Below are positions 1 through 9,495 of a DNA stretch of 64,000 bases, piece by piece. The stretch covers positions 31,462-95,461 of the forward strand of contig CAUYUJ010000183.1 in NCBI GenBank assembly GCA_963575745.1, in the 5' to 3' direction. How positions within the stretch are numbered: position 1 is the stretch's first letter; the number at the start of each line of letters is the position of its first letter. The notes under the pieces are model-generated. The model worked only from the letters and a program-made list of their open reading frames with translations. It was not told the DNA's origin and did not search any database. The stretch comes from Prorocentrum cordatum (Eukaryota > Sar > Dinophyceae > Prorocentrales > Prorocentraceae). Both the position numbers and the translations under genes were made by a program.

Positions 1-1020
1 CCAGGCGCGGCCTCGCGCCAGCCGACGCGAAGGCCATCTCCAGTCGGTGTTCGCTCCGGCATGTCCTCCTGCAGGCGGCTTTCCGAGGACCAATAAAAAA
101 AAGAATACTCAAAGCAGAATCCCAAATGGCCACGAATAGTCCAAACCTCGCCCCCCGACTCTTTTGTCATCATTCTTGAACGTTCCTCCCGGAGAGGGAC
201 AGGCCCACCTTTTAAAGTTGGTGCATCTCCTGCATGGCCCGGCGCCTGCCGAGGACTTCCTGGAAGTGCGCCTCGTCGTGCTCTGGTCGCGGCGCCGACC
301 GCCACGCGCCGCAGTGGAGCAGGAGCCACGGTCGGCGTCCACCGTGGCCCAGCGTATAGGTCACCTCCGAGGAGCGCCGGGGCAGCGACCTCGCCACGGG
401 TGAACTTACCCGACCGCGGGCGCATGATCTCTCTCTTGTGGCCCGGAAGGTGCGGCAGCGCTGCGCCTGCTCCGCGGTAGGCTCACAGCGGTCCATCTCC
501 TGCACCTCCGCGCCCCACTGGAAGAAGCAAGCAGTGAGGTCGAAACTGCCGAGGGGGCCCGCTAGCTCCAGCCGGGCAACGCGAACAAGCCAGAGAATCT
601 TCCACGCGACCTCCGTGAACCTGCTCAGCAAGCTCTGCTTGACAACTATCCCCACGCCCGCACGTGGCCCGCTGGGTTCGGGCGACCACCACGCAGAGGT
701 TCCACATGGGGGAAGTCCACGCGGCATGCTGTCCAACACTGCCGTGGGCCTCCATGGTCAGCACCACATCACAGCGGGTCAGCAGCGTCGCCAAGTGGGC
801 AACCTTCTTCTTGCGACGGTGCTCACTCATTGGCGAAAAAGGCCTTCGCATTCCAAGTGATGATTGCTGGGTCAACCCGGTATTGGCCGGGCTGCGCCAA
901 CTGCAAAACAGGCGCGGAAGCGGTCAGAGTGCGGGCAAGCGGAGGGATGCGAGCGCGCCCAAGTAGGCCCAAGGCTCGGTAGAGCCGCTGACGCCGATAA
1001 ACTTCGAAGCGGAGCGTCGT
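1..1020 (-). pseudogene. LINE endonuclease (EEP) domain remnant
   Basis: Read on the minus strand from about 1020 leftwards, three frames together give a recognisable endonuclease/exonuclease/phosphatase domain of a LINE. It begins with IITWNAKAFF (about 875-840), continues in another frame with RRKKKVAHLATLLTRCDVV and MEAHG (the QE-HG metal-site region), and then in a third frame with AGVGIVVKQSLLSRF and a segment ending in RRRAMQEMHQL near 224. At least two frameshifts and a stop after ...FFANE break it. A small transposon (50-215) splits the remainder, and the left edge of the window cuts it off. Family assignment rests on motif order only; no RT domain is in view. It is unlikely to be functional. 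Confidence 0.55.
50..215. mobile_element. Family B MITE, copy B1 (8-bp TSD)
   Basis: This 166-bp element has degenerate terminal inverted repeats related to TTAAGTCGGGCRTGTCC: the left end reads TTCGCTCCGGCATGTCC and the right end GGGACAGGCCCACCTTTTAA. It is flanked by agtcggtg (42-49) and agttggtg (216-223), an 8-bp target-site duplication with one mismatch. It sits inside the LINE remnant, so it inserted after that fragment. No coding capacity. Confidence 0.6.
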
Positions 1021-1400
1021 CCAGGCAGGAGCCCTGTTCCTGCTCCTGTTGCTCCTCGTCCGCATACGCATCCTCTTGTTGCTCCTCCGCGCCGTCCTGA
1101 CCATCCACCTCTGACTCATCATCCTCCTCCTCCTCCGCCTCGGCGTGGCCTCGTCCTCGCCTTCATCATCGAACTCCTTTTCCTCCCTTTTTTCCTCCTC
1201 CTGCTCCTTCTCCTCCTCCTCCTCCTCCTCCTGCTCCTCCTCCTGGTCTGCCTCGCGGACTCTCTCCCCGCGCACCGTCCTCACGCCCGCGCATCCTCGT
1301 CGTCGCTGCCGGCATGGCAACCGTCGTTGTTCTCCTCCTCCTCCTCGCCCCTCCTCGGCCTCCTCCTCCTCCTCCTCGCCCCGCCTCCCGACGCTGTCCC
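1021..1400. repeat. Interrupted TCC-rich tract
   Basis: Imperfect TCC/CTC repeats on the plus strand, broken by short unique stretches. The ORFs that cross it (Ser-rich on plus, Glu/Arg-rich on minus) are products of the triplet repeat. From 1400 to 1740 I see no gene or repeat. Confidence 0.8.
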
Positions 1401-1740
1401 TTTCCCCGCAGGGGCAGGATCCCACACCGTCCTGACATCATGAGGCACGGCAAGGGGGGCAAACATTCTAGGCCTGCGTCGTGGAGGTAAGGGGGACTCC
1501 TCGCCCTTCGGAATGCTGCCGCGGGCAAAGAAGGTCTGCGCATGGATCTTACATGACAGAAACATGAGGATGTGGCGCGAGGGCATGAACGCAAACCACT
1601 CTTGGAACAAACATCGGCAACTGCAAATAATGTTCGTTGTTCCTTGCAAATTGCTCATTCCATATTTTCACCCTGCTCACCATTCTGTTAGAATCGTGCG
1701 ACGCTTCTATGTGCGCATGTGCGAGAGATGGCCAGATCTG

Positions 1741-2040
1741 TGAGGGGGAGGAGGAGCGGGAGGAGGAGGGGGAGGAGGAGGAGGAGGAGGCGGAGGAGGA
1801 GACGCTGGAGAGGAGGAGGAGGGAGGAGGAGGAGGAGGAGGAGGAGGAGAGGAGGAGCGGGGAGGAGGAGGAAGGAGAGGAGGCGGAGGGGGAGGAGGGG
1901 GAGAGGAGGAGGAGGAGGAGGAGAGGAGGAGGAGTGGAGGAGGAGGAGGAGGAGGGGAGAGGATGAGGAGGCGGAGGAGACGGAGGAGGAGGAGGGGGAG
2001 GGGGAGAAGGCGGAGGAGGAGGAGGAGGGGGAGGAGGAGT
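1741..2040. repeat. (GGA)n microsatellite
   Basis: About 300 bp of nearly pure purine GGA/GGGGA repeats on the plus strand, with occasional GCGGA variants. It is open in several frames only because it lacks stop triplets. Confidence 0.95.
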
Positions 2041-2231
2041 ATTTCGTAGAGCGAGGCGCCAAACAGCCGATGCGAGCTTAGGCTGCTCCGAGCCTGCGAG
2101 GGGCGCGCCTTGGCGGCCCAGCCCTCCAACAGACCGATGCCAGACTTCTGACGGCCTCTCTGCGGGACCTGGGACCGGCCCACGACACAGGTCGAGAGGG
2201 AGGAAACACGCCTGAGCCAGAAGACCCACTA

Positions 2232-2436
2232 CTCGGGGAGACGTAAGACTCGGGTACGAGGGACTCGGGTTGGCCTGAAGGGGCCATCATAAGAGATGGC
2301 GAGACCCAATCTGAAATGTGAAGCGAACTCCCGCTGCAAACATCCCACGAAAGCTGGACCGTCAAAATCCAGGACGCGCTCGTCAACACATGTCGGCTAA
2401 CCCGAGTTCTGGCTTTGTCGAATCTAACGTTTCCGA
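2232..2436 (+). mobile_element. Family F MITE-like repeat, copy F1
   Basis: This 205-bp repeat shares its interior with copies at 49237-49437 and 61187-61375 (for example CTGCAAACATCCCACGAAA and GGACCGTCAAAATCCA). Its ends are inverted: left TCGGGGAGACGTAAGACTCG, right ending AACGTTTCCGA. The short repeat actac lies next to both ends and may be a target-site duplication. No ORF. Confidence 0.55.
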
Positions 2437-3623
2437 AAACTACGCCCGAACAAATCTCTTCGGCGCCTCGATGATAAGAAGAGCCGGCATGGAAGGATCA
2501 GAAGGCAAGGTGGCTAGGAACGCCCGGCTGCCACGAACACAGCTGTCCCTGTGGTAACTTTCCTGACACCCCTGGCTGAAAGGACATCGCATACTTAACG
2601 GATCCACAGGCTACAGGCCCACAGCTTGCATTCGCACTGAAACAATAAGAACCACGCAAACGTTTTCACCCTTGTTCGTTCGCATGAGGCTTCTGCTCTT
2701 CTTGGGGTGCCGCCCCACCCCGCGCCGCAGACGCCATCGGGCCGGCGCGCCAACCCCGCCGCGAGGAGCTCGAGCCCGGGCTGACGCGGCTGCACTCTGC
2801 GTCCCTCGCCCCCTCCCCCCCCCTCACGCCCTCACGTAGCCATAAACATCCTGCGCCTCGGCAGAAAAACAGAGCGGCGGGTTTGTCATCGCCGTGTTCG
2901 TCCTCTGGGCTCTGGAGGTCGGTTTCCGGCCCCGAGGCCCCCTCGGGGTCGCCCCCACCTCCCCCTCCCTCTGCTCCTCCCCCTCCTCCCCCTTCCTCTC
3001 CTCCCCCTATCCCCCGTTCCTCCGCCATTTTGTGATTGCACATGACACAATGTGATGTTTTGGTTGAAGCTCCAGGTCCGCTATGACACGCGTCCGCGGA
3101 GAGAGAAACTTCAGCGCAATGGGAAGGGATGTGTGGGGCGGGGTAAGATGTCAGATATGGCGCTGTGCTGCCCCCCCCCCCCACACCCCTTTCCTCCACC
3201 TCCCTCCGCCATCCCCTGGGATCCGACGTGCGAGCGTGTCATGGCTGGAGACCTGCGCGCCGTCTTTCTGTATCATTTTTAGAGCCGCGGCAACACGTGT
3301 GTGCCCCGGACCCGAGACCGGGCGAACCCGTCTGGCGTGAAGGAACTGCACCGCCTGGATCTCAGGGACCCTCCTCCTACCGGACCCCCCCTCTCCCGGT
3401 ATGCCATGCCCCATGTGCGCGAAAGGCCACACGCGACCAGCGTCCCCAGACCCCCAACGTCATCTTCTTCTCACGGAGTATACGCCACCACCTCCTCTAC
3501 CCTCCTCTTCCCCTCCTTCCTCTTGAGGGAGGGATGGGGCGAGGGAGGTGGTGGTGGTGGTGTATATTTTTGGGCCCCGATGTGAGGGCCCTCAGAGGCC
3601 GGAAGCAGCAACACATCGGAAGG
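2437..3623. other. Intergenic, no gene recognised
   Basis: No recognisable gene. It contains a C-rich/TCC-rich stretch (about 2790-3020) and a C11 run near 3171, and otherwise looks like unique GC-rich sequence. The ORFs are short and without motifs. Confidence 0.6.
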
Positions 3624-3780
3624 GCTAGGACGAGGATAAATCCGTTCCAGAGCGTTCGGGCACGCTCTCTGAAGAATTCCGAACGCTCTGAGAATGCCGC
3701 GCAGCCCAATACATCCTCCTGAGCCGCAGGATCTGAGAGCATCTCGATTCATAAAATCTCGAATGTGTCCTCGTCCTGGC
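3624..3780 (+). mobile_element. Family G MITE-like repeat, copy G1
   Basis: Terminal inverted repeats read GCTAGGACGAGGATAAATCC on the left and GTGTCCTCGTCCTGGC on the right. The interior (CGAACGCTCTGAGAATGCCG and the following GCCGCAGGATCTGAGAG) is homologous to 26507-26664 and, inverted, to 4368-4482. No coding capacity. Confidence 0.5.
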
Positions 3781-4367
3781 CTCGTTTTCACACACACACA
3801 CACTCCTGAATGGTTCAAGGCTCGAGGTCCGCCGCGAAAAGACGTACACAGGCACCCTCCGACGAATTTCGCATGTACCTCCAGTGGGGGCGGCGGTGTA
3901 TGAAGTCGCTGGCTCTCAATGGTGATGAATCTATACACTGCCAACCTCCCCTTGAAGCCCAGGAACAATCCATTCGAGGGCATCTGTGTGTATATAGATG
4001 TATACATACATACATATACGTGGCGGGCGAGGGGTCAGGGGTCAGAGGTCCGCCGCTCCCGAGGCCGCCTCCGGCAGGCTCCGCTTTGATCGAGGACGGC
4101 GGCCGACCCCCGCAGCCCCCCGCGGGCTGTTGCCCGGGCCACGCGGGCTGTGGCGGCCAGGCGATCGCCGAGGCAAGACGAGGCCGAGGCGGCGACAACA
4201 TCTGGGGCACCCGTCTTCGCGCTGCGCGCTCCGCGAGGCGCGATTCCCTTGGCGCTGCCGCGCCGCCCCCCCGGTGGAGCAGCATGAGGGCCTCGCGCCT
4301 CGCCCTGCCATCGCCCAGAGCGCGAGTCGCGAAGCGCGGCAAGCTTCTGACCTTCGTGGTGGCCCTC
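3781..4367. other. Intergenic, no gene recognised
   Basis: Contains a short (CA)n run (3791-3803) and a small ATACATACATA tract (about 4000-4018). A 329-aa plus-strand ORF spans 3810-4799 but has no domain and runs through two repeat families, so it is not called. Confidence 0.5.
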
Positions 4368-4482
4368 GTAGATCGGCGATCCCTGGGATTTCGGCAGCTC
4401 TGGAGGATGTGTCGGGCGCCGCGGCCCTTCCAGAGCGCTGCGGAAGGCACTGAGAGCGTCCCGGAGCGCTCTGGAACGGTGC
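4368..4482 (-). mobile_element. Family G fragment, copy G2
   Basis: The reverse complement reads CCGTTCCAGAGCGCTCCGGG...GGGCCGCGGCGCCCGA, matching the interior of G1 and G3. The terminal repeats are not clear, so this is a partial copy in the opposite orientation. Confidence 0.45.
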
Positions 4483-4681
4483 AACCTGGGAGTCCCAGCC
4501 CCGCCCGCATCTCGGGATCATCAGTCAACACCGAATCGGGAAACGGGATATCGCGTCGCAATGGGCGTCGGATCGGGCTGCATCGGCACGGAGTCCCAAT
4601 GTCGAGTCGGATTGGCTGCCCCAGGGTGCACAGCAGCGCCATGCAGGCATCGGGACACATCGGACCGCCGGAGATCGGCAG

Positions 4682-4865
4682 CGTCCAAGAGGGAGGTGTC
4701 CAAGAGGGGTGTGTGCGCAAATCATGGCCCGAGGCATGTGCGCAGACCAGTGGGAGCCAGGGAACGAAGTGGAAGAAGAAGAGGCGCCATGAAATCTAGG
4801 GAGATATCATGGCTTGGCCCCCGCCACGATATCCCCCCCCCTAGTCATCCCCCCCTCCTTGCCCC
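4682..4865 (+). mobile_element. Family E dispersed repeat, copy E1
   Basis: About 180 bp homologous to 61733-61915. Both copies share a tandem GTCCAAGAGG, GCAAATCATG, GGCGCCATGAAATCT and then an inverted pair around gatatcatggc / gccacgatatc followed by a C run. The inverted pair forms a hairpin. Class is unknown and no TSD was found. Confidence 0.5.
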
Positions 4866-5411
4866 CCCCCCTCCCCGAGGAGAACTCCCAGCAACAGCTG
4901 GCCTTGCTCGACGATATCGAATCGGATCGATCACACCTCGAAGTGAATGCTGCGATCACCCTGCCCCGGCTGCGCGCACCAACGGGATGCGTGCGCGGGG
5001 TGTTTTTTTGTTTTCGTTTTACTCCCGTGCGTGGTGACCGCAGTGCCATCGGGTGCCTACGCAGGCCGGCGAGGGGGAGGGGAACGAGAGAGCGAGAGAG
5101 GAGGAGGACGGGAAGAGAGAGCGCGAGGAGGAGGAAGGGAGGAGGAGCGCAGCACAGGGCCCCTTACACACGGCCCGAGGAGACAGAGCCCCTCCGACTT
5201 CTGGTGACCACCGCTCGTCCACTGCACGCTAGCATAAAAATCCCCTTGCACGGTCACGCCGAGACGAGCTTCCTGCAGTCACTGCAGAACTGCGTAGGCC
5301 ATCCCAGTGCCTCCCAGGGCCTCCCCCCTGCCGAGGTGGAGGAGCGATTAGATCAAACAAAGACAGCAGAATACACCCTCTTGTGAATCCTGCACCCGGA
5401 GCGCGGACGCT
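4866..5411. other. Intergenic 3' of atpC
   Basis: No gene recognised. It includes C-rich runs at 4845-4875 and a GAGAG/GGA-rich stretch near 5065-5145. It lies downstream of atpC and may include its 3' UTR, but no termination signal is identifiable. Confidence 0.5.
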
Positions 5412-5466
5412 CACTTGAGCGTCTCCCCGGTGAACCTCCAAATTGTGCTGTCGGCGTCAAGGATTG
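5412..5466 (-). pseudogene. Diverged echo of the atpC C-terminal codons
   Basis: On the minus strand this short stretch translates as PPILDADSTIWRFTGETLK and then stop. The end of atpC 102 bp away translates as SPDLDSDIRMFTGDTLK and then stop. The match is stronger at protein than at DNA level, and both end in FTG(D/E)TLK-stop. It may be a leftover of a second gene copy or an alternative last exon. It has no start of its own. Confidence 0.55.
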
Positions 5467-5513
5467 GGGGGGTCCGGAATGCCGAACTCCTGGACGCTCT
5501 AGCGCCCGCGCGC

Positions 5514-6782
5514 TCACTTGAGCGTGTCGCCCGTGAACATCCTGATGTCGCTGTCGAGGTCCGGGCTCACGGGAGCATCCGGGATGGAGCCGTCCTCCAG
5601 CTCCGTCATGAAGTCCGCGCCCACGGTGTCCTCGTTGTCGAACTCGCCCAGCATGGTTCCGCTGCGCGTGCCCTTCTGCTCGACGCAGAGGCATCCGGCG
5701 GTGATCTCGCAGAGCTCCTGGGTGATGGCGGCCTGGCGCTTCTTGTTGTAGAGGATGGTGAGCCTCTCCCCGAGGTCTTTTGCGTTGTCCGTGGCCGCCT
5801 TCATCGCGGTCATGCGGGACCCGAGCTCGGAGGCCTGGGCGTCAAACAACATGGAGAGCAGCTGCGAATTCAGGTACAGCGGCAGCATGGAATTCAGGAT
5901 AACCTCCGGGGGCTGGTCGAAGATCACGTCAGACTCGATCTCCTTGGCATCCACCTTCTTCACCTTCTCCTTCTTCACGGACAATTTGCCGTCCTCGGAG
6001 GTAAGGGCGAAGGTCTCGTCGTCAGGATCCTCGATACCAGTGGGGCTCAGCGGCAGCACGGTGCGGACCTGCGGTTCGTTCAACAGCAGGTTAATGAACT
6101 TGGCGTAGATAACCTCCACCTTGTCCACCTCTCCCGACAGGAAGAGGTTCCTGAGCTCGTCGCCAATTTCAGCGATCGCGGCGGACGTAATGGAGTCAGG
6201 CATTCTGATGAAAGTCCCGGTGTAGTTCAGCTTCACCTCCTTCAGCTTGGTGTTCAGACCAGACAAAGCCTTTTTGCCGACGATGATCATCTTCGGCACG
6301 ATACCCTCCTTGTTCAGGTCCTCAATGCGAGCAGCCGCCTTTTTCATGATCCTTGCGTTGTAGCCGCCGCAGAGGCCGCGATCGGATGTGATGAGAACGA
6401 TGCCGACGTTGCTGACCTTCTCGGGCACGCGCAGCATCGGCAGCTCCGACTCCAGGCCGCTGCCCTTCAGCCTCTTGACCAAGCCCTTGATCATGGAGGA
6501 CAGCTCGTCGCTGAATGGCCTTGCCTTCTCAACGCCAGCCTGCGCGCGGCGCACCTTGGCGGCGGCGACGAGGCGCATGGCCTCTGTGAGCTTGCCCGTC
6601 TTCGCAACGGACGCGATGCGCTCCTTCATCGCCTTGTCGACGGCATTGGTCTGCACAATCGGCTTGCGACCTGCCCTTGCGGCTGTGCTGCCCACAAAGC
6701 CCGTGATGTCGCGGAAGTGCCAAAGCGAGGCGAGCAGCAGGCAGCCTGCAAGGGCGATCGCGGCGGATCCTCTGCGAGCCAT
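5514..6782 (-). CDS. atpC: Plastid F1 ATP synthase gamma subunit
   Basis: The central rotor shaft of chloroplast F1-ATPase, coupling proton flow through F0 to ATP synthesis at the thylakoid membrane. The start is the ATG at 6782 (422 aa). Residues 1-21 hold a hydrophobic signal core (AAIALAGCLLLASLW), followed by FVG at 29-31 and a basic linker, a bipartite leader typical of peridinin-plastid targeting. The mature part shows KLTEAMRLVAAAKVRRAQ, TSDRGLCGGYN (132-142), the insert typical of cyanobacterial/plastid gamma chains (about 242-285), and the C-terminal helix NKKRQAAITQEL. The two redox cysteines of plant gamma are absent: VLPLSPTG runs straight into IEDPDDETF. An acidic extension of about 53 residues follows the normal end of the family. 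There are no introns, and SL relics lie just upstream. A start 57 bp further upstream is in frame but adds only basic residues ahead of the signal peptide. Confidence 0.95.
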   Translation of the reverse strand: MARRGSAAIALAGCLLLASLWHFRDITGFVGSTAARAGRKPIVQTNAVDKAMKERIASVAKTGKLTEAMRLVAAAKVRRAQAGVEKARPFSDELSSMIKGLVKRLKGSGLESELPMLRVPEKVSNVGIVLITSDRGLCGGYNARIMKKAAARIEDLNKEGIVPKMIIVGKKALSGLNTKLKEVKLNYTGTFIRMPDSITSAAIAEIGDELRNLFLSGEVDKVEVIYAKFINLLLNEPQVRTVLPLSPTGIEDPDDETFALTSEDGKLSVKKEKVKKVDAKEIESDVIFDQPPEVILNSMLPLYLNSQLLSMLFDAQASELGSRMTAMKAATDNAKDLGERLTILYNKKRQAAITQELCEITAGCLCVEQKGTRSGTMLGEFDNEDTVGADFMTELEDGSIPDAPVSPDLDSDIRMFTGDTLK

Positions 6783-6831
6783 GACGCAACGAAGTCGAGC
6801 GGATCGCGGGTCGACCCTGAAACCCCGTGGT

Positions 6832-6882
6832 CTGAGCAAAAGATGCTTGAGCCCAAATGGCTTGAGCCAAAATGGCTACGGA
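6832..6882 (-). other. Relict spliced leaders upstream of atpC
   Basis: On the minus strand 6882-6861 is an exact 22-nt dinoflagellate SL (starts TCCGTAGCC, ends GGCTCAAG). It is followed directly by CCATTTGGGCTCAAG (6860-6846), an SL 3' part with one change, and then by the more degenerate CATCTTTTGCTCAG (6845-6832). The atpC start codon lies 49 nt further on. Stacked SL relics of this kind are known from genes recycled through trans-spliced mRNA in dinoflagellates. Confidence 0.9.
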
Positions 6883-7312
6883 GGAAGGGAGGAGGAGGAG
6901 GAGGAGGAGGAGGAGGAGGAGGAGGAGGAGGAGGAGGAGGAGGAGGAGGAGGAGGAGGAGGAGGAGGAGGAGGAAGGGAGGAGGGAGGATGAGAATGATG
7001 ATGATGATGTTGATGATGAGGAGGAGGAGGAGGAGGGGAGGAGGAGGAGGAGGAGGAGGAGGAGGAGGAGGGGGAGGATAGGAGGAGGAGGAGGAGGAGG
7101 AGGAGGCGGAGGAGGAGGAGGAGGAGGAGATGAGGAGGAGGAGGAGGAGAGGAGGAGCGGGAGGAGAGGAGGAGAGGAGGAGGGGAGGAGGAGGAGGAGG
7201 AGGAGGAGGAGGAGGAGGAGGAGGAGGAGGAGGAGGAGGAGGAGGAGGAGGAGGAGGAGGAGGAGGAGGAGGAGGAGGAGGAGGAGGAGGAGAGGGAGGA
7301 GGGGGGGAAAGA
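6883..7312. repeat. (GGA)n microsatellite
   Basis: About 430 bp of GGA repeat on plus with a small GATGATGAT island (6985-7020). It begins at the base next to the SL relic, so it directly bounds the atpC retrocopy. Confidence 0.95.
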
Positions 7313-7499
7313 GAGAGCGATCGAGAGAGGGGGGTCAGGCACGCGGCGGGTTCACGGGCGACGGAGGCACCACGGCTCAAGAGCACAGCGGAGGCACCAC
7401 GGCAAGGCTGCGCGCCACCACGCGCGTGCGAGGCACGCCTGGGCAGCCGGCACGAAACCTGTTGTTGTGAGGAGCGTGCCGGGATAGGTGGCGGGGACG

Positions 7500-8800
7500 C
7501 ATGTGAGCGCGGCCGCTGGGACCTTCGGTGGAGCTCCCTATGGGGCCACGAAGCGTGTGAGGGGTGTGCCGAATTGGGTGTGCGGGACGCATGCGGGCGG
7601 CAGCCCTGGGGCCTTCGGTGGAGCTCCCTATGGGGCCACGAAACGTGTGAGGGGTGTGCCGAATTGGGTTGCGTGACGCATGCGGGCGGTGGCGCTGGGC
7701 CTTCGGTGGAGCTCCCTATGGGGCCACGAAAGCGTGTGCGGGGTGTGCCGAATTGGGTGTGGCTGACGCATGCGGGCGGCAGCACTGGGGCCTTCGGTGG
7801 AGCTCCCTATGGGGCCACGAAGCGTGTAAGGGGTGTGCCGAATTGTGTGTGCGTGACGCATGCGGGCGGCAGCACTGGGGCCTTCGGCGGAGCTCCCTAT
7901 GGGGCCACGAAGCGTGTGAGGGGTGTGCCGAATTGGGTGTGCGTGACGCATGCGGGCGGCAGCCCTGGGGCCTTCGGCGGAGCTTCCTATGGGGCCACGA
8001 AACGTGTGAGGGGTGTGCCGAAATGGGTGTGCGTGACGCATGCGGGCGGCAGCACTGGGGCCTTCGGCGGAGCTCCCTATGGGGCCACGAAACGTTAGTG
8101 AGTGGTGTGGACCTGAATTGGTGTGGCGTGACGGCATGCGGGCGGCAGCCACTGGGGCCTTCGGCGGAGCTCCCTATGGGGGCCACGGAAACGTTGCTGC
8201 GGTGTTGTGCCGGAATCTGGCGTTGTGTGCGTGACGCATGCCGGGCGGTGCAGCACCTGGGGACCTACGAAGGGCATACCTAAATGGGGCCACGAAACGT
8301 GTGAGGGGTGTGCCGAATTGGGTGTGCGTGACGCATGCGGGCGGCAGCACTGGGGCTTTCGGTGGGGCTCCCTATGGGGCCACGAAACGTGTGAGGGGTG
8401 TGCCGAATTGGGTGTGCGTGACGCATGCGGGCGGCAGCACTGGGGCCTTCGGCGGAGCTTCCTATGGGGCCACGAAACGTGTGCGGGGTGTGCCGAATTG
8501 GGTGTGCGTGACGCATGCGGGCGGCAGCACTGGGGCCTTCGGCGGAGCTCCCATGGGGCCACGAAACGTGTGAGGGGTGTGCCGAACTGTGTGTGGGTGA
8601 CGCATGCGGGCGGCAGCACTGAGGCCTTCGGCGGAGCTCCTATGGGGCCACGAAACGTGTGAGGGGTGTGCCGAATTGGGTGATCGCGTGACGCATGCGT
8701 GGGCGCGGCGGCGCATGGGGCCTTCGGTGGAGCTCCCTATGGGGCCACGAAACGTGTGAGGGGTGTGCCGAATTGGGTGTGCGTGACGCATGCGAGCGGC
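7500..8800. repeat. 90-bp minisatellite array
   Basis: About 14 units with a typical period of 90 bp; the core is GGGGCCTTCGGTGGAGCTCC, TATGGGGCCACGAAACGTGT and GTGCCGAATTGGGTGTGCG. Because 90 is a multiple of three, a 30-residue repeat (GAFGGAPYGATKRVRGVPNW...) stays open over many units, and other frames are open too. Units near 8090-8280 carry indels that shift the frame, which argues against a maintained protein. The 7313-7500 stretch before it has no recognised feature. Confidence 0.9.
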
Positions 8801-9141
8801 AGCAAGGAGGCAGCGGGAGGAAGTAGAACGCGGGGCACCGTCTCTTCAAAACGAGGACCCAACACCACAGGATGGTTGGGAAAAAAATCGTCGGGATATC
8901 CGTTGTGAGCCTTCGGCCATGTCCGGCGGATTCTTTACACGGCACGTTCTCGGAATGGTCGCATGCTCTCACATTCCCCAATCAGTGCTTGCACTGAAAG
9001 GGGTCCTAGCGAAAATTGAAAAATTTGGCGAAAATTTCCCGCCGATCTTGTTTCTGGGCCGATTCCGGTGGGCTCCCGCGTTCCCGGGTTCCCGGTCGAT
9101 CTCTTTACCGATCCCACTTCGAAGCATCCACTGATGGGGTA
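8801..9141. other. Intergenic, no gene recognised
   Basis: Unique-looking sequence between the 90-bp array and a family A element. I see no ORF or repeat of note. Confidence 0.5.
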
Positions 9142-9326
9142 CCCAGAGATGCGACGTCCTGATTTGTTCAGGACGGCGTCCCTGCAAGTCCCGACCCCTT
9201 CCCTGGGACCGGCTTTTCGTCCTGAGTTGCTTTTTCACGGTCCCGAGGCCCGGCGAGGGCCGCCCGGGGCCCAAAAAAGTAAAAAACCTCCCGTCCTGAT
9301 TTTTTCACGACGCGATCATGTCTGGG
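9142..9326 (+). mobile_element. Family A MITE, copy A1
   Basis: A 185-bp element with inverted ends CCCAGAGATG and CATGTCTGGG. It has a subterminal hairpin (ACGTCCTGA...TCAGGACG) and a conserved GC-rich core (TCCCGAGGCCCGGCGAGGGC). The same layout recurs at 14074, 16343, 18215, 19017, 26920, 37514, 38048 and 62489. Noncoding. Confidence 0.7.
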
Positions 9327-9379
9327 TGCGGCAGGTTCGTGTCGCGTCGACCCCAGCGTTGGTTTTGACACCGCAGGGA

Positions 9380-9495
9380 TCGTTCAACCTTGAACGATCG
9401 GCCGCTGCCGCAACGTCCGATCGTTCAACGTCGATCGATTCTGGGTCGCCGGCGGCGTTCAACCTTGAACGCCCGCGCTGGGGTCGCCGCTGGTC
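9380..9495. repeat. Clustered inverted GTTCAAC/GATCGTTCAA motifs
   Basis: Repeats of CGTTCAACCTTGAACG (9381 and 9458) and GATCGTTCAA, each close to a palindrome, lie within 115 bp. The function is unknown and this may be a degenerate hairpin repeat. Confidence 0.5.

Noticed and set aside
3810-4799. 329-aa plus-strand ORF
   Set aside because: Crosses family G and E repeats and has no recognisable domain.
6784-6839. Upstream in-frame start of atpC at 6839
   Set aside because: It would put an Arg-rich stretch before the signal peptide and lies inside SL-relic sequence; the ATG at 6782 fits the targeting leader.
5415-6992. 525-aa plus-strand ORF
   Set aside because: Antisense shadow of the well-supported atpC gene, extended into a GGA tract.
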